Assembly (NCBI GenBank): GCA_014204635.1
Contig: JACHLS010000007.1
Coordinates: forward strand, 95,536-159,535
Reading direction: 5' to 3'
Length of the DNA: 64,000 nt
Source of the DNA: Sporosarcina luteola
Lineage (GTDB): Bacteria; Bacillota; Bacilli; Bacillales_A; Planococcaceae
Shown: positions 8,232 through 16,920 of the stretch, one piece after another
Layout of the letters: every line of letters begins with the position of its first letter
Numbering within the stretch: position 1 is the stretch's first letter
Translations under genes and position numbers: made by a program
Notes under the pieces: generated by a model
Told to the model about the DNA's origin: nothing
Databases searched by the model: none
The model's input: the letters and a program-made list of their open reading frames with translations, nothing else

Positions 8232-8957
8232 TTATCGATTGCGTTCCGCATAAATTTTCATGGCATCCCGCATGAATGCCGCCAATCCCGTACCAAACTT
8301 ATCGATATTATTGGCAAACCGTTCATCCGCTACGTACATTTCACCTAATCCGGCAAACGCTTCCGGCGAGTAATGTCCCATCCGATTCAGAAAGGCATAC
8401 CATTCACCAATTGCCTCTTGAGCTTCTTCGGAAGCCGGGTCGACGTGACGCAATTCAGCAAGCTTGGTGTAAATCTGATTCATCCCATCCTGCAAATCCG
8501 ATTCCATTCCCTGAATTCGCTCATTCGCCCGATCGACCGCTGCATCTCCCCACCGGTCCCGCGCTTCCTGCTCATAGGGATTCGTCTTGAAATCAAACCC
8601 TTGGAACTTCTCTTCATTTGTCATTTCGATTTCTCCATTCTCCGCCCGCAACGTCTTGTCAATTGTGGCAATCATTTCATCCAGTTGATCGCGCTTCGCC
8701 TTCAGCATCTCGCGTTGCAGTTCAAACGCTTCCAATCGATCAAATGATGGACGATCGAGCAATTCCTTTATCTTCTTTAAAGGGAAACCAAGCTCTCGGA
8801 AAAAAAGAATCTGTTGAAGCGTTGCCAAATTATCGTCTGAATACAGTCGATACCCGGCATTCGTCAACCCCTCTGGAACGAGCAGTCCGATATCGTCATA
8901 GTGATGCAGCGTACGAACACTGACCCCCGAGAGTTTTGCCACTTCCTTTACCTTCAT
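8232..8957 (-). CDS. MerR-family regulator with TipAS effector domain (Mta-like)
   Basis: DNA-binding activator (241 aa). The N-terminal MerR helix-turn-helix starts MKVKEVAKLSGVSVRTLHHYDDIGLL, followed by a coiled-coil dimerisation helix (about 75-110) and a C-terminal TipAS domain (about 120-240) of the type that binds thiopeptide-like or other hydrophobic drugs. The longest frame begins 38 codons earlier. The chosen ATG has GGGAGG ten bases upstream and a MerR-type promoter before it. It lies downstream of an acetyltransferase and an effector-domain protein in the same direction. Mta-like proteins activate multidrug exporters and themselves, and no exporter adjoins it here. Confidence 0.88.
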   Translation of the reverse strand: MKVKEVAKLSGVSVRTLHHYDDIGLLVPEGLTNAGYRLYSDDNLATLQQILFFRELGFPLKKIKELLDRPSFDRLEAFELQREMLKAKRDQLDEMIATIDKTLRAENGEIEMTNEEKFQGFDFKTNPYEQEARDRWGDAAVDRANERIQGMESDLQDGMNQIYTKLAELRHVDPASEEAQEAIGEWYAFLNRMGHYSPEAFAGLGEMYVADERFANNIDKFGTGLAAFMRDAMKIYAERNR

Positions 8958-8982
8958 TTTCCGGCGCCTCCCTTCATTCCTT

Positions 8983-9013
8983 ACAATAAAGTATGACGTT
9001 ACGTAAGAGTCAA
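8983..9013 (-). promoter_or_regulatory. MerR-type promoter with 19-bp spacer
   Basis: Minus strand: -35 TTGACT (9008-9013), a 19-bp spacer containing the dyad TTACGTAA, and -10 TATTGT (8983-8988). The over-long spacer is the hallmark of promoters twisted open by MerR activators, which suggests autoactivation of the TipAS regulator. It lies between the acetyltransferase stop and the regulator start. Confidence 0.8.
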
Positions 9014-9021
9014 TAGAGAAA

Positions 9022-9576
9022 TCAGTCCTTGTTGTGATACCAGCGCAAAAATGCCTCTTTTTCAATAACATTCAGAATGCACGCTTCTCTCACTTGCGTT
9101 TCCAAGTTCTTATGCTCCTCTGGATATTCCTTTTCCACATGACATTTGATATACGGGAGTTTCTCCTGTGCCCTTTGTGAGCGCACATTTATCTTTTTCG
9201 CCCCTGCAAAAACAATATCTACATCAAGTTCCGTAAAAGCCGTATACAAAATCTTCCTCTTTGCCGCTTCGTTGAATCCTTTCCCCCAATAAGGATATCC
9301 GATCCACGTCCCGATATGGCTTGTCTTATTTACTGGATCCAGTTCCTTCAGCGTGATGACGCCCACCACGTTTTGCTGGTCGTCCAGTATGACTCTGGAA
9401 TATTGCTTTCCCACTTTTTCCTGTTGTCTGATAAACTCGATAAACCCTTCCGTCCCTTCTCTGGATGTCTGTTCGGCACTTAAACCTAACGCATCCTGGA
9501 TTTGCGGTGCGGAAGATAGTGTCGAGATCGCTTCAGCATACTTCACGTGATGAGGTGCGAGTTCAATATTGACCAT
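9022..9576 (-). CDS. GNAT acetyltransferase (RimJ/RimL type)
   Basis: N-acetyltransferase of 184 aa with the RimJ/RimL-like arrangement: a GVITLKELD strand followed by HIGTWIGYPYWGKGFNEAAKR, whose last part is the acetyl-CoA pyrophosphate loop. The usual Q/R-x-x-G-x-G/A signature is modified to YWGKGFN. The substrate (protein N-terminus, antibiotic or small molecule) cannot be told. GGGAGGAATTCG precedes the ATG. It is followed by the MerR/TipAS gene, but that gene has its own promoter in the gap. Confidence 0.8.
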   Translation of the reverse strand: MVNIELAPHHVKYAEAISTLSSAPQIQDALGLSAEQTSREGTEGFIEFIRQQEKVGKQYSRVILDDQQNVVGVITLKELDPVNKTSHIGTWIGYPYWGKGFNEAAKRKILYTAFTELDVDIVFAGAKKINVRSQRAQEKLPYIKCHVEKEYPEEHKNLETQVREACILNVIEKEAFLRWYHNKD

Positions 9577-9609
9577 TCGAATTCCTCCCTACTCTTTGAT
9601 TTGTGTCCC

Positions 9610-10029
9610 TTACTCTATCGGCACCCAAACTTCTGTTTCGTAGGGTTGCGACCGATCTGGATGGATGTATCGCTCAAACCCGTAGCTGTAGCGCATTTCA
9701 ACGTCCGGTGTTTGCATTAGCGTATCAAACATGGCAGGAATCATCTCAGTTCCGCCTTTTACTGTTCCAACGATAAATCGGCCACCCGGGACTGTAAGGC
9801 TTGTCAAGCCTTCCACACCATCCGCCGCTTCTGCTTTAATAGCTGCGAGATAATGAAATTCAGTACCGTTTATGGCCATCGTGATGCCGAATGATTCCTC
9901 TGCCGTTAATCCCTTTTCGCAGATCATGCCGTTCAGCTTATCCCATAAGGCAGGAATCTCCTCAACCGATCCTTTTATTTCATAACCCACAACAGTAAAT
10001 CCTTCAATTGTTTCAATTCGTTTTTCCAT
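9610..10029 (-). CDS. Solitary GyrI-like effector-binding domain protein
   Basis: Protein of 139 aa made of a single GyrI-like (AraC/BltR effector-binding) small-molecule-binding domain, with no DNA-binding part. It is clearly homologous over its full length to the C-terminal half of the MerR protein encoded at 10849-11592. Both share GFTV-GY, AEESFG, GGRFIV or AGRFIV, FERYIHP or FERYVHP and a -W-PIE end. The first ATG (10033-10035) abuts the GGGGG. The ATG at 10027-10029 has seven-base spacing and is preferred. It may bind the same ligand class as its paralogue, as a sink or drug-binding protein. That role is inference. Confidence 0.75.
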   Translation of the reverse strand: MEKRIETIEGFTVVGYEIKGSVEEIPALWDKLNGMICEKGLTAEESFGITMAINGTEFHYLAAIKAEAADGVEGLTSLTVPGGRFIVGTVKGGTEMIPAMFDTLMQTPDVEMRYSYGFERYIHPDRSQPYETEVWVPIE

Positions 10030-10148
10030 TTCCATTCCCCCTTTTTTCTATACTATACGGGAGCGACATTGCCAATTTCAATAAATTTCTTAATTATGGA
10101 ACTTCCGTTATACTAGAGACGTGGAGAAGAAGAAAAGGAGGAATGAAC

Positions 10149-10472
10149 TTGTTACAGACAACGACCAATGTACTGCAAGGAAAAACGATTGTGGCCTACC
10201 ACGGAATTGTTTCCGGCGAGGCAATCATGGGAGCAAATATCGTACGGGATTTATTCGCATCGGTCACGGATATTGTCGGTGGCCGGAGTGCCGCCTATGA
10301 GGATAAACTCGCGGAAGGACGCCAAATCGCTTTGAACGAAATGGAAGAACGCGCCAGGAGATTAGGAGCCAACGCCATTATCGGCATTGATTTGGATTTT
10401 GAAACCGTTCGTGAAGGCATGATGATGTGTATTGCAACTGGAACGGCTGTGACGTACAAAGAAGGAGAATAA
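10149..10472 (+). CDS. YbjQ-family (DUF74) protein
   Basis: Small protein (107 aa) of the YbjQ/DUF74 family, sometimes called heavy-metal-binding. Family features are [22 protein letters not shown] at the N-terminus, the [14 protein letters not shown] segment, and [13 protein letters not shown] near the C-terminus. The biochemical role is unknown; family members form pentameric assemblies. AAGGAGG lies only one base before an in-frame ATG (10143) but seven bases before TTG (10149), which also matches the usual family start, so TTG is preferred. It is transcribed rightward, divergent from the GyrI-like gene. Confidence 0.8.
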   Translation: MLQTTTNVLQGKTIVAYHGIVSGEAIMGANIVRDLFASVTDIVGGRSAAYEDKLAEGRQIALNEMEERARRLGANAIIGIDLDFETVREGMMMCIATGTAVTYKEGE

Positions 10473-10477
10473 TGCAG

Positions 10478-10512
10478 AAGGAGAAGCTGTTTGTATAAGA
10501 CGGCTTCTCCTT
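10478..10512 (+). terminator. Hairpin after the YbjQ gene
   Basis: Ten-pair stem (10478-10487 with 10503-10512) with a 15-base loop and only TTTC after it. It could be a weak terminator or an mRNA end-protecting stem ahead of the next gene. Confidence 0.5.
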
Positions 10513-10527
10513 TCGAGGAGGGTTTCT

Positions 10528-10848
10528 ATGAAACTGTTCGTTATTGGCTTGTTAATACTGCCATTGCTAGCGATGATTGTTCTCATACACTTAAGTAAAC
10601 CTGAATCACGGCTTTTCTGGGTTGGCTGTACCTTAATCGTTTGCAGTTTGGTCATTTTGCTTGGAGCAGGTCTCTCTCATTATGACCAATACTACAGACC
10701 AAAAGTCGGCGTCTTGGGTAATCGTATACCACGTACCTTTTGGGATGCCCAACTAGGGCTAATCGTAATGTCATGTTATGCATTACTAAAAGGATTATTT
10801 TTCATTCTACTCGGACGAAATAATAATTACCGTGTTAAATGGAAGTAA
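10528..10848 (+). CDS. Small membrane protein, unknown
   Basis: Protein of 106 aa with three predicted membrane helices (about residues 3-22, 30-50 and 75-95) and a short basic tail. I do not recognise a family. GAGGAGGG lies upstream with good spacing, supporting translation. Its stop codon (10846-10848) directly abuts the stop of the leftward MerR gene at 10849, with no bases between and no terminator. Confidence 0.6.
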   Translation: MKLFVIGLLILPLLAMIVLIHLSKPESRLFWVGCTLIVCSLVILLGAGLSHYDQYYRPKVGVLGNRIPRTFWDAQLGLIVMSCYALLKGLFFILLGRNNNYRVKWK

Positions 10849-11592
10849 TCACTCAATCGGCATCCAAATTTCAATGACGTCCTCCGTGGCTCCGACAGGA
10901 TGGACATACCGCTCAAAGTCATAGCATTCACGCAGCTGAATATCTTCCATTTGAATAATGGCATCATACGCAGCTGGAATCCCCGGAATGCCGCCTTCCA
11001 CTGTTGCGACAATGAATCTACCTGCCGGGATGACAACTTCATCGGATCCTGGCAAACCATCTGCCAGCTCCGATTTCAGCCCCGCAATGTAATGGATTGT
11101 GTCGCCCTCCATCTTCAAACAGACGCCGAACGATTCTTCTGCCACTACCTCATGGCGTTTTATGTCCTCATTCAACATGTCCCATTTCGCCGGAATATCC
11201 GCTACAGGCCCGATCACCTGATACCCTTTCACTGTAAATCCGCCACTCTCCACAATACGTGTTTCCATCTGTTTGTCCCCCTTTGTCAGTTTCCGTTCAA
11301 TCGCTTCCATTGTTCCTTGCAACTCGTGAATTTCCAATTCAATTTGCTGTCTTCGCTTGCGTAATAACGAGTCCATCTGATCATCCCCTTCCCGTAAAAT
11401 GTCGGACAAGGATACACCAAAACTCCTTAACGTTCGAATACGGACAAGCTGTTGCTGCTCATGCTGTGAATAAAAGCGGTAGCCCGAATCCGGATTGACA
11501 TACGCTGGCTGGATGAGACCGATGTCCTCGTAATGTTTAATCGTCTTCACCGTAATCCCCACGAGCTTAGCCGTTTTTCCAATAGACAGCAT
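10849..11592 (-). CDS. MerR regulator with GyrI-like effector domain (BltR-like)
   Basis: Transcriptional regulator of 247 aa. The N-terminal MerR helix-turn-helix is MLSIGKTAKLVGITVKTIKHYEDIGL, the coiled coil lies about residues 75-110, and the C-terminal GyrI-like ligand domain about 110-247. The arrangement is that of BltR/BmrR-type drug-sensing activators. GAGGAGGGTTTGT precedes the ATG and a 19-bp-spacer promoter lies upstream. Next upstream in the same direction are a broken BltD-like acetyltransferase and a DMT exporter, reminiscent of the B. subtilis bltR-blt-bltD locus but with a different transporter. Confidence 0.85.
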   Translation of the reverse strand: MLSIGKTAKLVGITVKTIKHYEDIGLIQPAYVNPDSGYRFYSQHEQQQLVRIRTLRSFGVSLSDILREGDDQMDSLLRKRRQQIELEIHELQGTMEAIERKLTKGDKQMETRIVESGGFTVKGYQVIGPVADIPAKWDMLNEDIKRHEVVAEESFGVCLKMEGDTIHYIAGLKSELADGLPGSDEVVIPAGRFIVATVEGGIPGIPAAYDAIIQMEDIQLRECYDFERYVHPVGATEDVIEIWMPIE

Positions 11593-11612
11593 ACAAACCC
11601 TCCTCTCATTCC

Positions 11613-11643
11613 ACTGTAAACCTGCCTGTTAGGGGCGAGTCAA
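11613..11643 (-). promoter_or_regulatory. MerR-type promoter with 19-bp spacer
   Basis: Minus strand: -35 TTGACT (11638-11643), a 19-bp spacer with an imperfect dyad (CCCCTAACAGG), and -10 TACAGT (11613-11618), just upstream of the BltR-like gene. The same geometry occurs at 8983-9013. It suggests autoregulation. Confidence 0.75.
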
Positions 11644-11683
11644 TCGTTTCCGAAAATATTTTCTATCAAATCCAACGTATAAA

Positions 11684-12115
11684 TTACTTCCGCATAGTCA
11701 TTTTCTTTTTTTTCGTAGTGAAGCCGAACCTCTCATATAGATGAATGGCATGACGATTGCCTTTTTCGACTGTCAAGGAAAGCAAGCAACATGCGAGATG
11801 CTAATCTTTTACAAACTCTACGATTTGTATCAATGCCTGTGTTCCATATCCCTTGCCTTGATGCCTCTTGTCGATTTGAAATCCGCCAATCCAATAGTTA
11901 TCCTTACTGCCGGGCGTATAGGACAGATAAAAAACACCAAGGATCGTACCATCTGCTAAAAGAACATAAGGATCTAACGTTTCATCCCACGGCTTCAAAT
12001 AAGCAAAAGCCAAGCATTCCGCGACTGACGGGACGAACGACTTCTGGCTGTCACTTACCTCAATTGCCATAGCCTCTTCCCAATTTCTTTTCGTCAACAG
12101 CTCAATTTTAATCAT
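11684..12115 (-). pseudogene. BltD-like GNAT acetyltransferase with in-frame stop
   Basis: The frame from ATG 12115 (MIKIELLTKRNW, with AAGGAG seven bases upstream) encodes a spermidine-type GNAT domain with the acetyl-CoA loop DKRHQGKGYGTQAL. It stops at TAG (11801-11803) after ...IVEFVKD. Reading on in the same frame gives SLTVEKGNRHAIHLYERFGF and a basic tail ending at TAA (11684-11686), exactly the missing C-terminal GNAT strand and helix. A single nonsense codon therefore splits an otherwise complete gene of 143 codons plus stop. It may be a recent pseudogene, a sequencing error, or a read-through product. Confidence 0.75.
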
Positions 12116-12148
12116 CCCTACGCTCCTTGTTCCCTTCTCAACATGCAT

Positions 12149-13033
12149 CTATCCGACGGTCCGTTTCACTTTTCTTTTCGTCAAAAAGGCTATTTTCGTT
12201 TCCGACAAGATGATAGCAGCAAGTATTAATATTGCGCCAATCCCCATGCGAAGCGTCAGGATCTCACCAAGAAGAATGACAGAAAACACCATCCCCCAGA
12301 AGGATTCAGTTGATAAGATAATGGCGGCTTTTGTTTCTGAAATAAATTTCTGGGCAACCGTCTGTAATAAAAACGCGATCGTTGTTGAAAATATACCTAA
12401 ATATAATAATGAGGGAAGAGCTTCCGGCTGCATGTTAAATGACGTTTCTCCACGCCACAAAACAACAAGAAAACCGATGATCGTCGCAGTCCCCATTTGG
12501 ACAATCGTCAAATGGATCGCATCTTCCCCCTTCACAAATTGAGACGTATAAAAAATATGGAACGCGAACGCAATCGCACAGCAAAACGAAAGGAAATCAC
12601 CTAGATTGATATCTGCTGACAGCTGAAGGGACAGCACCGCCACCCCAAGCATTGCCAGGACCGCGCCCCCCACTTCAAACAAGTCCAATTTCCGCTTGTA
12701 AATCAACAGCCCGATAAACGGCACGATGACCACATTGACTGCTGTCAGGAATGCATTTTTAGATGGCGTGGTATACTGCAATCCGACTGTTTGCAAAGCG
12801 AATGCAATATACAGGAACACACCTAAAATAGCGCCTTTCCAAAGAACGCTCTTCGAAACTTTTTTTAACTTAGGAAAAAACACTACACTTAAGATGACGA
12901 CTCCAATTAAAAATCGCCCTGCCAATATTTGATACGGTGTGTAAGATTCCAGTGCTACAGCACTCCCTACGAATCCACTTCCCCAAATGATCGCTGTCAG
13001 CAGCAGCCCTAATTCACCTATATACTTTTTCAT
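12149..13033 (-). CDS. EamA/DMT-family transporter
   Basis: Drug/metabolite-transporter-superfamily exporter (294 aa) with about ten membrane helices in two EamA repeats. The first repeat starts LGLLLTAIIWGSGFVGS, and the second repeat has the STESFWGMVFSVILLGE signature. The substrate is unknown. The start MKKYIGELG at 13033, behind GGGGGATTCG, is preferred over the longer frame to 13075. The stop lies 33 bases before the acetyltransferase start, so the two are likely co-transcribed. Confidence 0.83.
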   Translation of the reverse strand: MKKYIGELGLLLTAIIWGSGFVGSAVALESYTPYQILAGRFLIGVVILSVVFFPKLKKVSKSVLWKGAILGVFLYIAFALQTVGLQYTTPSKNAFLTAVNVVIVPFIGLLIYKRKLDLFEVGGAVLAMLGVAVLSLQLSADINLGDFLSFCCAIAFAFHIFYTSQFVKGEDAIHLTIVQMGTATIIGFLVVLWRGETSFNMQPEALPSLLYLGIFSTTIAFLLQTVAQKFISETKAAIILSTESFWGMVFSVILLGEILTLRMGIGAILILAAIILSETKIAFLTKRKVKRTVG

Positions 13034-13169
13034 CGAATCCCCCGCTATTTTTTGAATACAACCATTATATCGCATTGCAGCAACCTAAAAAGCATATGTT
13101 CGAAAGTTGCGCATTGTTTTGCTTACATGGGAAATCCTATTAACAACACCACTTAGGAGGATCTACACG

Positions 13170-13916
13170 ATGAAAAAAACATATATGATTTTGTTGCTGG
13201 CCGGGATGCTTTTATTGGCAGTGCCCCAAACATTGAAAGCTAACCCCCAAATTGAATCTCAGACAATCCAGGACGCTTTTTTGACCGTATTGGCTCCCTC
13301 CATATCAGAAGGAATCATTCAGCAGTATGGGTATCTTAAATCCTATGGGTTATACGATGCATCCATTGTAAGTATGAAGCGCAATCAAAAAGACGGATTC
13401 GATTTCACAGTAGAAGTTGAAATCAAGACATTTGAAGAAGCGCACAATCCACCTTACGGTAAGGAAACGATGAAATTTCATGTACAAACTGACGGTGTAG
13501 CATTAGTATCCGTAGAACATGAGGGCGATGAGGAAGAAAACAAGGTCAATCAGTTTTATAAAGAGGTTCTCATGGATATCACCCACTCATTCCATTTGAA
13601 TGTATTGCCGTTCGAAAAATATACGTACCCTCAACTGCAGTACCTAGCGGAGAGCAATAATGATTTCAATTCGTTGCAGGCAATTGTTGATGACATCGTC
13701 ACCAACATTTTGAACCCCGACATTCAGCCTCCCAATAAAAATGTCATCTCGCCTGTGACTTACTTGAAAGACACAGAAGGTTACATTGTATTTAAAAAAT
13801 CGGATGGCACCAATATGCTGTATGTATTGAAAAACGAAAATGGCCAATGGAAAGTCGTGGATAAGAAGAATGCTAAAGGAAAAAAGATGGATGCTGATTT
13901 GCTTTGGTATATGTAA
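13170..13916 (+). CDS. Secreted DUF3888-domain protein
   Basis: Exported protein of 248 aa. It has a Sec signal peptide (MKKTYMILLLAGMLLLAVP, cleavage near residue 25) and then a DUF3888 domain with the typical IQDAFLTVLAPSISEGIIQQYGY and the later PPYGKETMKFHV segment. The C-terminal half (about 130-248) carries a DUF-like VVDKKNAKGKK tail resembling extracellular immunity or binding modules, which I cannot name. Function unknown. The start is ATG 13170 with AGGAGG nine bases upstream. It is divergent from the DMT gene and convergent with aspA, sharing a terminator with the latter. Confidence 0.75.
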   Translation: MKKTYMILLLAGMLLLAVPQTLKANPQIESQTIQDAFLTVLAPSISEGIIQQYGYLKSYGLYDASIVSMKRNQKDGFDFTVEVEIKTFEEAHNPPYGKETMKFHVQTDGVALVSVEHEGDEEENKVNQFYKEVLMDITHSFHLNVLPFEKYTYPQLQYLAESNNDFNSLQAIVDDIVTNILNPDIQPPNKNVISPVTYLKDTEGYIVFKKSDGTNMLYVLKNENGQWKVVDKKNAKGKKMDADLLWYM

Positions 13917-13933
13917 AGCCTACCAGGCAAAAA

Positions 13934-13968
13934 AAAGAGGCGACACTGTTCAACAGAGCCGCCTCTTT
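13934..13968. terminator. Bidirectional terminator between DUF3888 gene and aspA
   Basis: Stem of nine pairs, AAAGAGGCG (13934-13942) with CGCCTCTTT (13960-13968). The minus-strand reading ends in a long T run, and the plus strand also has T-rich sequence after it. Confidence 0.85.
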
Positions 13969-13993
13969 ACGTTTTTATACGAATTATAAACGA

Positions 13994-15418
13994 TTATTTC
14001 AATTGAAGACCCACTTGATCCTTCTTTTTCAATTCCGTCATTTGGAACGGGTTCAACAACCGGTCCAATTCATCAAGTGTCAAGACCTCATATCGGAGGC
14101 ATAATTCCTTGATTGGTACACCCGTTTCAAACGACTCCCGTGCGATTTTCGAAGACATTTCATAGCCGATATACGGGCTGAGGGCAGTCAACGTCCCGAT
14201 GCTCTTCTCCACGTATTCTTTCATCCGTTCCGCATTCGCTGTAATGCCGGTAATGCAATATTCCCGGAATACGTAGATCCCATTTTTCATAATGGTCAAC
14301 GACTGCATGAGATTATAGACAAGAACAGGTTCCATGACATTTAATTCAAATTGGCCCGCTTCCGAAGCTAAACTGATCGTATGATCGTTCCCGATCACTT
14401 GGAAAGCAATCTGATTCAGCACTTCGGCCATTACCGGATTCACTTTGCCCGGCATGATGGATGAACCTGGCTGTCTGGCAGGAAGATTGATTTCACTAAA
14501 GCCTGCTCTTGGTCCTGATGCCATAAGCCGCAAATCGTTAGCCATTTTCGACAGGTTGATCATGCAGATTTTCAACGCGGAAGAAAGCTCCGTATAGGCG
14601 TCCGTATTTTGAGTTCCATCAATGAGATTGTCAGCCGACTGCAAAGGCAGCCCGCTAATAGTGCGCAGTTGATCCACAACCATTTCAATATAATCGGCAT
14701 TCGCATTCAAACCAGTACCGATTGCGGTTGCTCCCATATTGACAGAAGAAAGAAGTGGTTTCGTCCGTGCGATACGCTCAATATCCCGCTCGATCACACT
14801 GCGATACGCGCTGAACTCTTGTCCCAACCGGATCGGAACTGCATCCTGCAAATGAGTTCGTCCCATTTTTATGATGCCGTCAAATTCCTGCTCTTTCTTT
14901 CTCAACTCATCCACTAGCTGCTCCATCGCTTCCAGCAGCTCGTTCACCAGTCGATGTGCCGCAATTTTGATGGCAGTCGGAAACGCATCATTCGTGGATT
15001 GGGACATATTTACATGGTTATTCGGACTGACGATGCTGTAATCGCCTTTTGGCTGTCCCATAATTTCAAGCGCCCGGTTGGCAATGACCTCATTCGCGTT
15101 CATGTTAAATGAAGTGCCTGCGCCCCCTTGAATTGGATCCACGATGAAGTGGTCCACCAATTTCCCCTCGATCACTTCATCTGCCGCTTGAACAAGCGCC
15201 ACGACCAATTCTTTCGGCAAATCATTCACAAAATGATTGGAAATGGCTGCCGCTTTTTTCACCACGCCGATGGCACGGATCAATTCTGGATGCATGCGAT
15301 CCTTTGTAATCGGGAAGTTCTCCATTGCCCGCATCGTTTGAATTCCGTAATAGACGTCATTCGGGATCACTTTCTCCCCTAAAAAATCATGCTCGATACG
15401 TCCAGCTAGTTCACTCAT
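13994..15418 (-). CDS. aspA: Aspartate ammonia-lyase
   Basis: Cytoplasmic aspartase (474 aa), converting L-aspartate to fumarate and ammonia. The fumarase/aspartase signature GSSIMPGKVNP is present near residue 315, together with the substrate-site segments SQSTNDAFPTA and GRTHLQDAVP. Length matches the family. The frame extends to a TTG at 15439, but ATG 15416-15418 (MSELAGRIEHDFLG) with AGGAAGGA upstream is the standard start. It is a single-gene unit with no asparaginase (ansA) neighbour, which is the partner in the B. subtilis ans operon. Confidence 0.93.
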   Translation of the reverse strand: MSELAGRIEHDFLGEKVIPNDVYYGIQTMRAMENFPITKDRMHPELIRAIGVVKKAAAISNHFVNDLPKELVVALVQAADEVIEGKLVDHFIVDPIQGGAGTSFNMNANEVIANRALEIMGQPKGDYSIVSPNNHVNMSQSTNDAFPTAIKIAAHRLVNELLEAMEQLVDELRKKEQEFDGIIKMGRTHLQDAVPIRLGQEFSAYRSVIERDIERIARTKPLLSSVNMGATAIGTGLNANADYIEMVVDQLRTISGLPLQSADNLIDGTQNTDAYTELSSALKICMINLSKMANDLRLMASGPRAGFSEINLPARQPGSSIMPGKVNPVMAEVLNQIAFQVIGNDHTISLASEAGQFELNVMEPVLVYNLMQSLTIMKNGIYVFREYCITGITANAERMKEYVEKSIGTLTALSPYIGYEMSSKIARESFETGVPIKELCLRYEVLTLDELDRLLNPFQMTELKKKDQVGLQLK

Positions 15419-15970
15419 TATCTTGTTCCTTCCTCTCAATCATCGCCAAAAAGGCATTCTTTCACTAAAGATGTATGATGTCTGACCAATTCAGGCATTA
15501 TTCCAAATGCTTTCAGTTGGCGCATGATAGATAATATGATTTTGATCACGCTATCCCTTGTCTTCGTCCCTTTATCGGACGTACGACTGGACCGCGCGAA
15601 GTCACCTCTCTAATGGTACGCCTTTTGCGGTAGCAATGCCATGCTTTTTCGAAGGAAAGTGTAAAAAACCTTATGAAATATTGAGGTGCACTTTTTTGAT
15701 TATTTTTCACACCTCAGCAGCTAGAAAGAGTTAAATGTTGATCATTCCTGGTCCGTCTTGATATTTACTTAGCACAAGTCTCTATTTAGTAGCTATGCGA
15801 TATCACCTTGTTAATTCTCCAGCCGCTTTGCTGTTGAGCTTCTAGCACCCTCTTTTCAGCAAAATCGCTTCCTTGTGGAGATACAACGTCTGTTAAGTTC
15901 AATCCAATCGTCTAATAAATTGCGAACTTTCTCTTCCTGCTCTGACGAATTAACCACGTACTTGATTGTT
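15419..15970. other. Intergenic region upstream of aspA, no gene seen
   Basis: About 550 bases without a credible gene. It must hold the aspA promoter, but I could not pick one. A weak stem TGAGGTG...CACCTCA lies around 15683-15718. I looked for a T-box-like leader and did not find the conserved T-box sequence. Confidence 0.45.
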
Positions 15971-16009
15971 TACAAAAAAGAACCTTGATGCATTTTGCAC
16001 ATCAAGGTT
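15971..16009 (-). terminator. Terminator of the alpha/beta hydrolase gene
   Basis: Ten-pair stem AACCTTGATG / CATCAAGGTT (15981-15990 with 16000-16009), followed on the minus strand by CTTTTTTG. It lies about 90 bases after the stop at 16099. Confidence 0.8.
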
Positions 16010-16098
16010 TCTTGTTGGAGTTGCATCTCAATAATTGACTCCATTTAAAAACTGTGTCGTTAATAAGGGGCTTTTTTCAAAATACGAGAAGCAACCAT

Positions 16099-16887
16099 TC
16101 AATTTTCTTCATTTTTGGCTCCATGAATGGATATAAACTTCTTAATGAAATTGTTGACCGATCCGGCCGCCTTTGTAGGAAGCTGATGTGTTATATCACC
16201 TATGAGTATGTATTCGTTGACAGGGAGCTTTTTTTGCAATAACTGCGCATAGCGGTGAAACGCCCTATCTTTTTCTCCATACAGCAACAAAACAGGCAAT
16301 TTAATTTGGTCTAAACGTGCGGTACAATTATATTGCAAACTGTACTGATAATATTGTTTAATGTTTTCTATTTTTCCTTTTATCGCGTTAGAATATAAGT
16401 CCCTAAATAAGTGTCTAGTATTGGAGTTTGTTGAGGAAACAGATAAAGCAAGAACTTTAAGTGCCCTCCAGTCCGCTAACCTTACGCCTAAATTAATTTT
16501 ATTTCTTAATGATTTATCCATTACTTCTGACAGTGCTCCTATAAGAATGCCCCCTAAAGAGCGATTAGGATACGTCAGCAAAAAATCAAGAGCAATAGAC
16601 CCTCCAGTTGAGTAGCCGCATATGAAAACTTGATCTATTTTTAAATGGTCCAATAGCCGTTTAATGTCTTGTGAAATTAATGGGTAAGTCAATCTTTTTT
16701 CTGAAAATGAACTGTTTCCATGGCCCCGAATGTCAAAGACAATAACTTTGAAGTGATTTGATAATTCATTTACTTGGTAAATAAAATTCATGCTTGTGAG
16801 TAAAGGGGGATGGATAAATACAATAGGTATCCCTTTACCTCGAACGTGATAATACAAGTCTACCCCATCTATATTTGTAACTGGCAA
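16099..16887 (-). CDS. Alpha/beta-fold hydrolase
   Basis: Cytoplasmic alpha/beta hydrolase of 262 aa. The nucleophile elbow is GYSTGG (Ser near residue 93), the oxyanion region FIHPPLLTS, the acidic residue lies in YGEKDRAFH and the catalytic His in GDITHQLPTK. The substrate is not predictable. The start is TTG (16885-16887) with GGAGG nine bases upstream; an ATG close by is out of frame. The gene and the following AT-rich stretch look lower in GC than their neighbours, which may reflect transfer, although I have not computed composition. Confidence 0.75.
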   Translation of the reverse strand: MPVTNIDGVDLYYHVRGKGIPIVFIHPPLLTSMNFIYQVNELSNHFKVIVFDIRGHGNSSFSEKRLTYPLISQDIKRLLDHLKIDQVFICGYSTGGSIALDFLLTYPNRSLGGILIGALSEVMDKSLRNKINLGVRLADWRALKVLALSVSSTNSNTRHLFRDLYSNAIKGKIENIKQYYQYSLQYNCTARLDQIKLPVLLLYGEKDRAFHRYAQLLQKKLPVNEYILIGDITHQLPTKAAGSVNNFIKKFISIHGAKNEEN

Positions 16888-16920
16888 TGCATTGCACCTC
16901 CGATATCAGGGAGTTTTTTG

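Noticed and set aside
15419..15970. T-box or other leader upstream of aspA
   Set aside because: No T-box sequence or matching terminator/antiterminator pair was seen.
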